Source: Ceratothoa steindachneri (taxonomy: Eukaryota > Arthropoda > Malacostraca > Isopoda > Cymothoidae). Taken from it: a stretch of 64,000 nt of DNA. Location: positions 155,152,672 through 155,216,671 of the forward strand of contig OZ018324.1 in assembly GCA_963969495.1 (NCBI GenBank), in the 5' to 3' direction. The notes under the pieces are model-generated. The model had not been told where the DNA came from. It saw only the letters and a list, made by a program, of their open reading frames with translations, and did no database searches. Below, piece after piece: positions 34,560-46,007 of this stretch. Made by a program: the position numbers and the translations under genes. How positions within the stretch are numbered: position 1 is the stretch's first letter; every line of letters starts with the position of its first letter.

Positions 34560-35110
34560 TAGTCAATCCTCAAAATGATGTAGAATTTGGGGTTTTCCTC
34601 TTTACCATCTTTCCTCTAGGAGTCGCCAACAAACAACTCCCTCTCTAGCAGGGAATTACCCTTCCCCAAGTATTCTAAAGGGCCCTTCCACAAGAGCAGA
34701 TAAATCAGTGGGAGGTTCGCATGCTACTCGGTGGAGTATGCCAGCTAGGTTCAACCAAAGGGTTCTAGTATACTTTGCGCTGGTTCCCTGAGTTCCCAGT
34801 TGGCTTCAAATGGTTCTTAGTCATTCACGCGATCGAGGAAACAAGGTTTTCTGACGGACATAAGCTCCACTAGCGTGAGAGCTTAGCTTCGTTTCTTGAT
34901 AGGGAACCAAAGTTTCCCTAGATTTTCGGCCGGGACCCTTCAGATTAATGCGATCTTCGGAGACTCAATGGAACGCTTGTGCAGATAACCAGGAGGCCGG
35001 AAGTTCCCACCTTAGTCAGTGTCTCTGGGGCAGAATGTTGTTCTATCAGCATTCTAAGCACGTCCCATAGCCGTTGCGGGCCGCCGGCTAGATTTCATGT
35101 CCGGAGGCGA
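34560..35110. repeat. GC-richer hairpin-rich stretch
   Basis: Contains AAGCTC...GAGCTT (34861-34883), GGGAA-ACCAAAG-TTTCCC (34902-34919) and GGGAA-TTACCC-TTCCC (about 34655-34671). The layout resembles the 27.7-29.3 kb arrays, but shared sequence is not evident. No coding frame recognised. Confidence 0.4.
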
Positions 35111-35700
35111 TGAATCCTTCAATGATATGTTTTGGCTAAGCGTCTTGCGGAGATAACCCCCATGTCCAACGATATCTTTCACGCCATGCTTCGAGACACA
35201 ATCGAGCGACAATGTGCCATTTTTTTAGCTATTGTGAAAGTGCTCAACACCCTGCATATGAAGCGAAATCCTTTGCGACCGTCTCCACATTTTTTAGTAG
35301 GGCTGCGGGATCGCCAGCATTCCTAGTACTTGCACGGTCACTGAATGCAGCCTTGTAGAAATCACATCCAGAGATAAAGAACTTTTCAATGACCTATTTC
35401 CATTGAGCAAGTTGATACCGCTGGTGTTCTGGAAAATATTCCGTATACTCGTAGCATGCTATGTCACCTAGATAACACAGGGGAACAATTTTAATCACAT
35501 TTACTGGTGACTTTAGATTTATCTGCCAATTTTAATTCGTTTTTTCATGCTGATTTCCAATATATAATCCATTTTTACCTACATGCTATAGTTATTCTGT
35601 AATTTTTATTTTATCGTTTTCCCGAAAACTGCCCTCCGGACGGACAGAGAAGGTGCTTGTAGAAATCAAATACTTCACAATACATAGTAGTAAGTGTTAT
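35110..35700. other. No gene recognised; likely upstream intron of the 35.7 kb pseudogene at its end
   Basis: No motif seen. A run ending CTTTTTTCAG at 35727-35736 looks like a splice acceptor for the following gene copy. Confidence 0.4.
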
Positions 35701-35736
35701 TGTGCAAAATATTGACATTATTGTTTCTTTTTTCAG

Positions 35737-37567
35737 GTCACATGTTAGAGTGATGGTTTCGTCAAGAGGAAATTGCGTTAATGATCCAGACACCTTCTGC
35801 TACATATGTGGCTGTTGCATGCTAGTTCGTCAAAGGCACAATATATCAAACTTTGTGATCCGCAGTTATAAGGCATATTTTGATGTTCCTCTTGGCGATC
35901 AAGATAAGAAGTGGGTCCCACATGTTGTTTGCCCAGGGTTGTGTGGAACATCTTCGTGAGTGGACGAAAGGAAAGAGAAATGGTCTTCCTTTTGGAATCC
36001 TCCTGGTGTAGTGAGAGCTAAAGGATCATGTATCAGACTGTTATTTCTGTCTGGTGAATACTAAAGGGATTGGCAAGAAAAATCGGCACAAGATCGACTA
36101 CCCCAACATTCCCTCCGCGATCCGGCCAGTACCTCATTCTGAGTCTTTACCAGTTCCGATTTTCAGTGCATATGCTTCCTCCCAGGATGAAAATGATGTA
36201 CGTGATATGGACCTCCACGGAATGGATTTAGAGTATGCAGATTCATCATTAGATGCTGAACAGTCATTAGCTCCTCACTGTTTCAATCAAGATGATTTGA
36301 ATGACTTGATACTTGATTTGGCGCTCTCCAAGAAAGCTGCAGAACTTTTAGCCTCCAGATTGAGTGAAAATATATGCTTGACAGGTCGGTACGGGCATCA
36401 TATTACCGAACAAGGGAGAGTACATTTGTTAAGTATTTCTCTGAAGACAAACAATTTGTATACTGCCACGATGTTCCTGGTCTGTTTACCGAGTTGGGAC
36501 TTGGCACCTATAGCCCTGCTGAGTGGAGACTGTTTTTGGATAGCTCCAAGCGTAGCCTCAAGTGTGTCCTTTTGCATAATGGCAATGACTTTGGTGCAGT
36601 TACTCTCGGTAACTCTGTCCATCTGCGAGAAACTCACGATGACATAAGAATGGTCATGGATTTACTTAAGTACCATGAACACAATTGGATCATATGTGTA
36701 GACCTTAAAATGGTCAACTTCCTCCTTGGCCAGCAGAAGGGATATACAAAGTTTCCATGCTATATCTGTATGTGGGACAGTCGAGCCCGTGACAAACACT
36801 GGTCCCAAAGATTGGCCAGTTCGGGAAACTTTGGAAGCAGGAATGCCAAACATTGTTAATGAGCCAATCGTAAGTCGAGAGAAGATCGTTCACCCTCCAC
36901 TTCATCTCAAACTGGGATTGATGAAGCAGTATGTCAAGGCGTTGAGCACTGACAATGATTGTTTTCAGTACATAGTATCGGCGTTTCTGCTTTGTCATAC
37001 GAAAAAATAAAAGCAGGAGTATTTGATGGTCTCCAAATCCGAAGACTTCTGAGTGATTCTAGATTCGTGAACACCATGAATGAAAAAGAGAAGGCATCCT
37101 GGCTCTCATTTTATGCCATTGTTCGTAACTTCTTGGGAAACAAAAAGAGCGCATAACTACAAAGATCTGGTTACTAATATGCTTTCAGTATATCGTGATC
37201 TGGGATGCAACATGAGTGTGAAGCTGTATTTCCTAAATAGTCACCTCGACCGATTCCCAGAGAATCTGGGAGCCGTGAGCGATGAACAAGGGGAACGCTT
37301 ATATCAGGATTTGATGACGATGGAAGAGCGCTACCAAGGTCACTGGGATAGACACATGATGGTGGACTACTGCTGGACGATTAGAAGAGATCAGCCAGAG
37401 AAGACTTACAAGAGAAATAGTTACAAACGCAAATTTTTGCCCGAGTGAAATCAAGAAGAGGTCCTCCAGCCTGATGTACGGTCATTAATAAATTAGCATC
37501 TATTTGATTGCAGTATTTGTAATCCTAATGTGTAATTCAAGTTTCTTCTCATATGCAATAAAATGTT
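35737..37567 (+). pseudogene. Unrecognised multi-copy protein family, copy 1 (frameshifted, near full length)
   Basis: Pieces in order: Met at 35753 then DPDTFCYICGCC (35753-35957, a C-x2-C knuckle); two stops and a frame change, then KDHVSDCYFCLVNTKGIGKK (36015-36075); IPSAIRPVPHSESLPVP; DDLNDLILDLALSKKAAELL (36294-); FVYCHDVPGLFTELGLG; EWRLFLDSSKRSLKCVLLHN; NWIICVDLKMVNFLLGQQKG; FPCYICMWDSR; DWPVRE; PPLHLKLGLMKQYVKAL; ALSYEKIKAGVFDGLQIRRL; LGCNMSVKLYFLNSHLDRFP; SDEQGERLYQDLMTMEERYQ; YCWTIRRDQPEKTYKR, stop 37446-37448. About six frameshifts. AATAAA at 37557. An acceptor at 35736 suggests a 5' UTR intron. I know such proteins as repeated, unnamed genes in arthropod genomes but no function. 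The LFLDSSKxSLKxVLL strand resembles an RNase H-fold start, with further acidic residues in CVDLK and DEQGE, so a transposase-like enzyme is possible (inference). Confidence 0.72.
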
Positions 37568-38590
37568 TGTGCAAAAAAACCCTGCTTTATTATAAATAAC
37601 GCAAAAGGATGATTCAAAATTACTTCAGGGCATGATGATAGGCGTGATAAAATGAAAATTATTGTATAATATTAGTTATTGATATTACGAAAAATCTGTA
37701 GCATTTAGAGAGAATCTGATTTCAGATTTGAATTTAGTATGCTCGAATTAGGTAGGAAAATGTACTTTTGTCAATTCACCAAATACATTATTTCCCAGTG
37801 TAATTGATGCCCGGCTTTTCTGATAGCTTTGTTCAAAACGATCTGGTCAAAGGGTAGCTTCTCAGATTCCTCCCGAATGGCTACCTTGATTTCTATGCAA
37901 TTTGATCGACAAATTGGTACTTGCTACGATAGCTTATGTTCTGGACAGCGAGGGTCATGTCCGATGCATAGTGCTGTTTTCTAAAGTTCCACCCCACGTA
38001 TGACGCTCGGCTTTGGCTAAAGAGTCCTATCTGTAAGGCACTTTCTTCATGAGAGTTGTGCGACCTTCGGACCATTGGTCCCCTAAGTAATATTCTCTTT
38101 GATCTACTCTAGCTTTGATCTTTTCACGCATTTTCCGGTTCCTCTAATCTTTTCCCTCAAGAAACAATATATCGTCTTGCTATCCCCAATGAACTGAAGA
38201 AACCTGAGAAATAAAATACTGGCTGTCTAAATTAATGTAATATAACCTACATGAACTGTATTTACTAAAACCGACTATACAAACGAAATGAAGTGGTATT
38301 AATCTGGCAGGTTATCACTTTGTCCCTTTTCGTGCTTTCCGATTAGGAGTGATAGCATTTTCATCGTGAACCCACCTCCCAATGATCCCCGGACACCTAT
38401 TGAGATCGTCATAGGAGATCTGAGAACAAGTTCTCCAATATACTTAATTGCCAAAGAAAGGCGTTTCTTTGTCATATATGTCGATGACCTTAAAGGTTTC
38501 CCTTAAGTTATGCAGGCCTTAAATTCGTTCCTACGAGGGGTGTTAAAAAGGTTCGTAGAAAAATGGAATAAAAAAAAGTATAAATTGTAT
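37568..38590. other. No gene recognised
   Basis: Downstream of the pseudogene's AATAAA; AT-rich, no motif. Confidence 0.4.
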
Positions 38591-38593
38591 TTT

Positions 38594-38945
38594 TAGTCGC
38601 TTGCACGCGACTCTATCAGTAACTATGTCGGTCCGTAGGTCATCGGTCAGATGGTAACCGTTTGACTTTTCAATGAGTTTTTTGGCAATAACATCGTAAC
38701 TATTCGGTCGATTCTAAATAAATTTAGAACCCTTATGTTGTTTTACATTTTCTTTCGAATTATATAATTGCCAAGGTCTCCCTCAAAGTTAGTCCGGGAA
38801 TTATTAAAAGAAAACTAACTGTGGGTCGGATTGGACCAACCTGTTGAAAGTTTTGAAGCTCGTAAAGTCATATGGTCATAAGCCATAAGTTAGAATAATT
38901 GAGAGCACGCGACTTATGTAGGTCTGTTGACCTTGTTCAACCTAT
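38594..38945 (+). repeat. Dispersed repeat R2, copy a
   Basis: Begins TAGTCGCTTGCACGCGACTC and ends AGAGCACGCGACTTATGTAG, so the ends are inverted around GTCGCGTGC. Internal phrases CTATGTCGGTCCGTAGGTC, GATGGTAACCGTTT, ACATCGTAACTATTCGG and TTAGTCCGGGAATTATT recur in the four other copies. No coding frame. Confidence 0.78.
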
Positions 38946-40620
38946 GCCCCACTGAGGTCAAAACACTTATTTTGTTTCCCAAACCTTAAAAAAAAATGAA
39001 GGGCACTTTTTTTCTTTTGATGATGTTATAAGAGATGCTTTAATTAGATATAATTCTCAGTTTTATAGAAATGGTTTAAATGGATGGTATCATCGCTTGC
39101 AAAATAATTTTGACCTCAATATAGATTATGCTAAAATATAACATTCCTACTTCTTTTTATTTTATTTTTCTACGAAATCTTTGAAAATCCCTCGTATAGT
39201 CAGATCGGTATTAATTTTCTACAAAAGATCCCGAGGAATTTTGAAAAATATTTCTTCTACTCCCTTTCCGTTGAGGGCAAAGACCATCTACATGTTTAGT
39301 CCCCGAGGATTTTAGGGGCATACAATTGGACGAATGATAACTTGAAGTGATTAATGGAGCAAATAGGAAAAGGATACCAGGCTGGAGGCTTAATTGGAAT
39401 CGGGTTCTAGCTTACCTACCAGTTCAAAACTAGTAACTGATTTTAAACTCCAATTATTACAAATAGAAGGAACATACAGTTAGTTTTAGGGTTGCAGGTA
39501 CAGAGAATGTCTTGGAAGAGTAAGGTCACAACTTGTGTCGTATGGGAAGAAGTGACTTAGTGGTGTTCGCACATTGTCCTTATCTACGATCTTTAATTAG
39601 AGAAAGAGTGCGCGTTCATTTATTTCTCGATTTTATATGAGCTGACCTGTAAGAAGTAGAAGAAAGGCCCATTGTTTTAAAAGTATGTCCTTTTTAAGCG
39701 GCCATTCCCGCTTTTGGAGAGCAGAGGGGGAAATGAAGCCACACCAGCATAACTCATATCCAAGTTTAATAACTCTCATTTCGCAATGCCTCGTGTGTTG
39801 GGTAGAATCGTAAAACAAGACACCCTTCCTAGGACTTTCACCCATCCGCCCTTACATATAATCGATATTTGCCAGCATTGATGAATTTACAACTGAATGT
39901 ACGTCAGTGGGATCATTGCCTGTTGAAGGCTTAAGTTTATAACCAAATCAATGGATCTTAATTACCCGTTGTCTCATAGACAAATTTTAGTGAGAATCAT
40001 TGACAAAACCAGAATACTTAATGGCTGGTTGTAATCCCAATTAGCCATTTATTAAGGGGATATTCAACCATAAACGTTATTTAGTTACGGTGGGCATATA
40101 TTAACGTGTGTTTAGGCCTATAGGGTTTGTCTTTTACATACAACATGGTCTGGGAGTGTGTTCTTTAGATCACCAGGTCCCGTACAAAAGAGTCAGTAGC
40201 TCCAAACTAACAACTTGGAATTGCTCTTTGGGTTATTGCCATAGTTAAACAAATGAACCCCACAATTCCCTCTCTGTAGAGCGGATTAAGTGGAATCGAT
40301 TAATGAGCTCCATGCAAATGCCAAGTGGGTCAAGTAGTCTATTCAGCTATGCATTTATACATTTTTAATTCACACCACATCATTTTCTTTTGAACCTTTT
40401 TTCGAGAGTTTTTTGAACGGGAGCTCCCGTGTTGTTTTACTTTCATTAAAAACAACAAAGTAGAGAAGTGAACATTTTTATGACGATAAAAAAACAAATA
40501 AACTCAATTGGCTGGTTCAGATGAAAACCTGGGTGAATAAACTTGCCCAAAGGACACCCTAGTAAAAATGCTATCGCCCCTGTCTCAGGCAGATGACCTA
40601 CGGTCAATCAACTGGGTATG
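38946..40620. other. No gene recognised
   Basis: A minus frame at 39633-39845 (IKLGYELCWCGFISPSALQK) could be a scrap of a mobile-element protein but is too short to name. Confidence 0.35.
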
Positions 40621-40627
40621 TATGGGC

Positions 40628-41000
40628 CAATGCGCCGATCCAGGAGGTGGAGCTAGGAGGTTGAATCTCCTCCAAACCTCAGACCCGTTTATGCTTATAT
40701 TTCTTTTTTTAGCCATACTTGTATCTGCTATTCAGAAAAAGTTATGTAATAATATAGAATATATGTACAAAAAACTTTTTTAAACCGTTGTGATCGAATG
40801 TATCTTATATGATACATGTCTAACATACAAGTAAATCTCAAAAATAATGATTAAATTCACTATTATACCTTAGCGGACGTCCAAAAACTACAATTCATAA
40901 TTTTCTGATGTGTAGAAAAATCATTCGGATGTGAGAGAGTTAGTGCTCACTCATGTGTGAGTTACTGTTATTTATTCTCAATGTTGTGTTAGATAACCAT
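40628..41000 (-). repeat. Dispersed repeat R3, copy a (inverted, hAT-type MITE)
   Basis: Reverse complement of the family at 48691-49122: it starts GCGCCGATCCAGG and shares CATAATTTTCTGATG, AACTCTCTCACATCCGAAT-type and ATAATTATTTTTGAGATTTA phrases. The other terminus appears lost near 41000. Confidence 0.72.
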
Positions 41001-41436
41001 TATTAATGTATCAATGCCTGTAGGGAAATCGATATCCCACCCTCAAAACAGAGGCCCTGTTCGGTAACCACAACGTCCTGGCATTTGGTGGCGTAACCCG
41101 ATTACTTAATCTCCCCCCCTCTCCCCTCGCCTCGAGGATCACCAGAAAGGTCTCCCACAACCACATAATGCACGTATCATCAGATTTCGGGTCCGGAGAG
41201 CCTAACATTGGTTAAACCGGCAATATTTCACCTAAGAGTTGGTATTTAATTTCACTTCATTGACGAAATTAGAGGAGCGTCGACCAAAAGCCAGAAGGTA
41301 CATTTAGGGCTAAGTGAAAGACGCTCGGGGAAGCACCGTGAGAGGAGGAGGCTTAATTCCGAAGACCTCATCTCCCCCCCTCCTTCCCCTACCCCCAGTA
41401 GGAAGGGGGGGGGGAGTATATATGCCGATAACTGTA
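41001..41436. other. GC-richer stretch with C and G tracts; no gene recognised
   Basis: Leads into the 41.4 kb repeats; contains poly-C/poly-G runs at about 41111-41125, 41373-41382 and 41404-41414. Confidence 0.35.
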
Positions 41437-41870
41437 GAAGAACGGAGATCGAGTTAGTCATCGACACGACGAAGTCCGGCTAGAGTACCCGGCAACCAAC
41501 GAAAATGAGATAGAAGCAGCTCATCCTGAGCCAGTTTGAGGTGGTCACACCGAAAATTAGCATCGTGTCTCAGGAAGATCGAGTTAGCGATCGAGACGAC
41601 TAAGTCCGGCTAGAGTTCACGGCAACCCAACGAAAGGGACACAGAAGAGGTTCATCCTGGGCCAGTTCCTGGTGGTCACACCGAAATTTAGTTTAGCTTG
41701 GATTGAGAAACAAGTTCAATCATCTCTTGTCAGAGAAACCCCTATCCCGGTTTACAACAAAACCCAGAGATAGTTCTCGCCATTGAGGAATACCTCAAAG
41801 GGAACTCCCTCAAACACTCTCCATTCGTCAGAGGATTCACTCGTTTGCTCATCGCTCGTCAGTGCGATTT
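41437..41870. repeat. Two tandem 125-bp units plus hairpin sequence related to the 27.7 kb array (inverted)
   Basis: Units at 41437-41573 and 41574-41690 share GATCGAGTTAG, AAGTCCGGCTAGAGT, CGGCAACC, CATCCTG and GGTGGTCACACCGAAA. The block GGTGGTCACACCG, then TTAGCTTGGATTGAG, AACAAGTTC, CTTGTCAGAGAAACC and TAGTTCTCGCCATTGAGGAA follows the same order as the reverse complement of 27720-27850, so both are copies of one family in opposite orientation. Confidence 0.65.
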
Positions 41871-43290
41871 ATTCCAAGATTAACCAGAAGATTGAAAGAA
41901 GCATACTTTCACGGTCCCGTTGTTGAAATCATCTGACTCAGACAACGTGCTTAACGCCATCCGTCCACCGCACCGAAATCACCTGTGGCTGTAAGACTAT
42001 CCCCGCGCCAGACAAACATCTGGAGTGTCTGTGAATACGTCCGCGCGCCTGACCGCAAAGAACATTCTTGCGTCTACATAAAAAATGAGGCCAAGGTCAG
42101 TCTCCAACCAGATTCTCGTGTGGTTGTTTAAAGGTAAATAAATTCCAGTATTTTTTTGATGGTCAATTAGCGTCCACTATTAAAGTGAGCTTTGGGTCAA
42201 CCATTACTTTATATTCATCTGTTTAATTTAGTAAGTCTCACTTAAACTCGTTTAATTCATAGCTGTGTAGTTTGTTTTGTTTTATTTCACTTTGTTTTAT
42301 GTTGCAATTAAAAATCTATTTTCTTAGAAGTATTCAATTCAATCCTCGAAACGCTGAGCATGGCACTAGAAATCCTCAAAGATTAAAATAACGTAATAAT
42401 AATAATGATATAGCACTCTTAGAGAAAACGTAATCAAGGAGTTTTTGAAGTACGTAAGAAACCTATACGTACGTCGTGGTATTGCTAGCACCGAGTGGTG
42501 ACTCGGCCCTAGCAATACCATGGCAATGCCCTTTTCTCAGACTCCTTCCTCAGAGTGAGGAAATCAGGTTAGCTCCCACTCCCAATTTTTGTCCTGGATC
42601 TAATAATGGTATGGGCAGTATGCATGTTAATTAAACCATTGTAAATTATAATTGAATGTCAGCTTTGCTCTCCCAAGTGAAATTCACCAATGGGCGAAGG
42701 AGGCGTTTAAGAGTCGCGAATTTCTTGGCTCGGTACCAAAGGTGTCACTCAATTCTCAACCATGACCGGGCATGGTGGAGCTGTCATCGATGCTGTGTCA
42801 ACCAACGCATCCAATATTTCACTCGGTATGATTGTAGGGAAAAAGAGCAACGAAGAGGGGAGGGGGAAGGTAAAAGTAGTGAGAAAGGTGGAAAAAAACG
42901 TTTAGAAGCAAGCTTCACTCGGAAGCATAGAGTGGGGTTTTTTTTTAGAGCTTGTGACCCCCTAAAGGGTTCAGATTCGTGTTATCGAATTGCCCTTGGT
43001 TCATTTGTCTCTTTTATGTCTATACTGTTAGTTCAATGGCTCTACCTTCGCTGGATTATACATTTTTTCCAAATTATAAAACCCCTACCCCAGTATCACT
43101 TAGTTATTTTAGTGATTATATATTTATTTTCAGAATTTTTGCTTTGGTGTCTATAGTTAATCAATCATGGCCATCGGAATGAGTCATTGCTATGGACTGG
43201 AGAAGAGAGAAGGGGGTCAACCTCATTCTCTCGACGCGTCATCGGCCATGTCGATCAGAGTTTTGGCATCTCGTCTTGTCTTGGGTTCAT
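41871..43290. other. No gene recognised; one perfect hairpin
   Basis: At 42477-42520 TGGTATTGCTAG pairs with CTAGCAATACCA around a 20-base loop that itself holds CCGAG/CTCGG. A 166-codon plus frame at 42656-43156 has no recognisable motif. Confidence 0.45.
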
Positions 43291-43540
43291 GCCACAACAA
43301 TGGCTTCAACCACACCTACCACCATGCACTCAAATTATCTCGAGTACGGCTGCTACTTACAATTACACCCCTACCTGCTAACGTGGCGTCTCTAACACAT
43401 CTCTTTCATGAAATCAATACATTCTTTCACGGTCATCTCGCACTCTTTCTAGGAGATTTTTCCACTCGTTTCAAGGTTATTGACAGCATTCATGGGGTTA
43501 TTCTACAACATAGTAGGTTTCTATCTTTTATACCTTTTCT
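43290..43540 (+). pseudogene. Possible LINE endonuclease fragment
   Basis: Plus-strand codons read LTHLFHEINTFF, then LALFLGDFSTRFKVIDSIHG. The spacing resembles the LGDFNxxxxxW...G box of Jockey-type APE endonucleases, but catalytic Asn is replaced and flanking motifs are weak. Confidence 0.4.
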
Positions 43541-44646
43541 TGATTTCCCGGAGACTGAATGCACCCTCTTGGCCCCCATTACTTAAGATTAAAAAAGAAA
43601 TCCCTATTTTTTAAGTACATCTCGAATTATTCTTTCTTTTTACCCTCAGCTTCACGAATTTAGGTGCATTTGCCTTTCCCTAAGGCTCCAACCCCTCGAA
43701 ACCCCACTGGAACAATGAGCTAAAGATACAAGGCTTAAACAGTCGCTACCTTTTGCCTTTTACGAGGTGTCAATGATTCGTGATGGTGGGGCGATGCCCA
43801 TAAACCCTACCAAAGAGAGGGAAAGGCGCGGGTGTTGGCCCCCTGCCCTAAATACGAATGAAACGGAGGGGTTTTTTAAGGGGGGGGGTTAGAGATGACG
43901 ACGTGCCTCGTTATTGTCGTCAAGGAAACCCCGCGGCAACTGAAGGAGGTGAGGGTGTTGCAAAAAGAAGGGGCGGGGGATAAGAGCGAAAGGGAGGGTC
44001 GATCGCTGATGTGTCGACCAAAATCGAACTGCAATCAACTACCATTCCTTACTGAACATAGAAGAGCAAGCGAGGGAGAAATACTGATTATGAAATGGGT
44101 GAGTAGTAATAATTGTAATAGTAATAATAATAGTAGTAGTAATAGTAATGATTCACCAACCTACTTTTACCCAGGCGGATCCCGACCGGATAATGAAATA
44201 GACATAAAGGTTAGTATGACAATCGCTGGTGAGCCCGACGGCTTTATAAACATTCCTAGAGTCCGGTTACTATAGCAAAGATTAGTCACCTTCACACTGG
44301 GGGATGCTTTTCATATACGTGTACCCCATGAGGAGGGGGGATGTGGCGATCCAGTGTACTGCGATGGTATAAGTGAGGGTTAAAATACCCAATTGATACA
44401 GTTATTTTTAGGGCTGTTATAAAGTGTTTTTTTTTTTAAACAGTTAATTTCTGTGCGCGGGTGAAGAGCGCCCCCCAAGTGTGCCCTCATTGCTATACTG
44501 ACTCCGTACCATCAAAGCGTAGTGGGAAGTTTTCCTTAATATTCTTCGAGGTTTGGAATTCAAATAAATCCATTCCGTCCCAACGTTTAAAATTTGCTGC
44601 ATTGCCAAATTTTGGGTCCTTTCATTTACCTTTTGATACCCGAATT

Positions 44647-44650
<4 letters not shown>
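43541..44650. other. No gene recognised
   Basis: Includes a G tract near 43881-43889 and AGT/AAT trinucleotide-rich sequence at about 44100-44150 that gives a Ser/Asn-rich frame. Confidence 0.4.

Positions 44651-44722
<72 letters not shown>
44651..44722. repeat. (TA)n microsatellite
   Basis: About 72 bp of uninterrupted TA. Confidence 0.95.
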
Positions 44723-44726
<4 letters not shown>

Positions 44727-46007
44727 ATAACCCTTAAATCAATATATATTAAGAGTCAAAGCGGCTTGAAATTCAGTGTCACAATTTGAAAGGAGATTGG
44801 GCAGGTTGTGGGCAAATCAGCCAAGAAAATATGATCACCTTGAAAATATAATAGATAGACAGCCAGACCACCAGACCGACCAAAGTACTAGCTCTAAGAG
44901 TATAGAGCTGGAAGAACAGGCTTAACAAGGATACTACATCCAGAAGAATTCTATTTAAGTCTACATAAGTCTATTTAAGAAATTGTGGTTCCACATGAGA
45001 ACATAGTTTTTTTTTTAAAGGATTAAACAGAGTTGTTTTAAGAAGTCTGTATAGAAAGTGAAGTTGATTAAAGTATAAATGTATGAAAGAACAGCTCAGG
45101 TAGTCTAAAAGGAGACTATTTTAATTGAGTAGCACTGGGATCATAGAGCGCAACTCTTTAATTATTATCGAGGGAAGGCAATTTTTGTAGATTTTCTTAT
45201 TTCTGCTCTCTAATGGAGGTCAAGGTCAAGTTTTCTCAATGGATCCATTTCCATCTGCCTTGTTTATTAATACCGTATTGTAAATTCCCCCCCCCCTTTT
45301 ATTCCCATTCTTTATCCCCCTTGCATAGACCCAATTCTGCAACGAAATAGGAAGTTGGAGCTTCTCAAAATCCTGTCTTTTTTTAATCTTCTATCTGACT
45401 CCCCCCCTCCCCCACCCCAAGCTGAACGAACGTCTGGGTGAGATTGCTTCAATTTTTCAACTTGACGGATCTACAGAAAAGAGCTAAAAGAGATCTGGGA
45501 GAAAGTTTTAAGGGGGATGACAACCGAAGACCTACAAAAACACACATACATTCCAACATAGATGAGAAATAAAAGGACAAAACCATTCAGTAGCAGCCAC
45601 AGACAGACTGAGAGACAAAAAGACCCTAAAACACATTTAAATCTAACGAAAAACAAGAAGAAAACCAAAGTACCAAGAAACCTGAAACAAAACATAAACA
45701 ATCAGCAAAAAGATAAACACGGAATAAAACCAAAACAGACATTTGAAGAAAGAAAAAATAAGCGAGAAAGTATAAATAAAGCAACAAAAACTTGAATGTT
45801 AATTCAAAATAAAAAAAAAACCCAACAGAAATAAGAAGCATCTAAACAACAAATAGAGAGCTCTAAATTTGAGGAAATAAACAAAAAGACACAAGAACAG
45901 CACCAAAGAGAACAATATCCGTGATACCCTTTTACCAGAGATCTTTATCTACCCTCTTTCTTTTTTTCTATCTTTCTCTCTCTATCTCTCTTCCAATATA
46001 TATTCAT
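44723..46007. other. No gene recognised
   Basis: A-rich on the plus strand at 45480-45910, producing Lys-rich frames of no apparent meaning. A CT-rich run at 45955-45992 abuts the Penelope-like element. Confidence 0.45.

Noticed and set aside
39633..39845. Minus frame IKLGYELCWCGFISPSALQK as an RT C-terminus.
   Set aside because: Only one short motif; too weak to call an element.
41080..41110. TGGTGGCGTAACCCG could be an LTR-retrotransposon primer-binding site.
   Set aside because: No LTR pair, gag or pol codons found nearby, and the complement does not resemble a tRNA 3' end.
42656..43156. 166-codon plus frame.
   Set aside because: Low-complexity Lys/Gly stretch and no recognised domain.
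45471..45841. Phe/Leu-rich minus frames that could look like membrane proteins.
   Set aside because: Complement of an A-rich tract on the plus strand; overlapping frames in both directions show low complexity.
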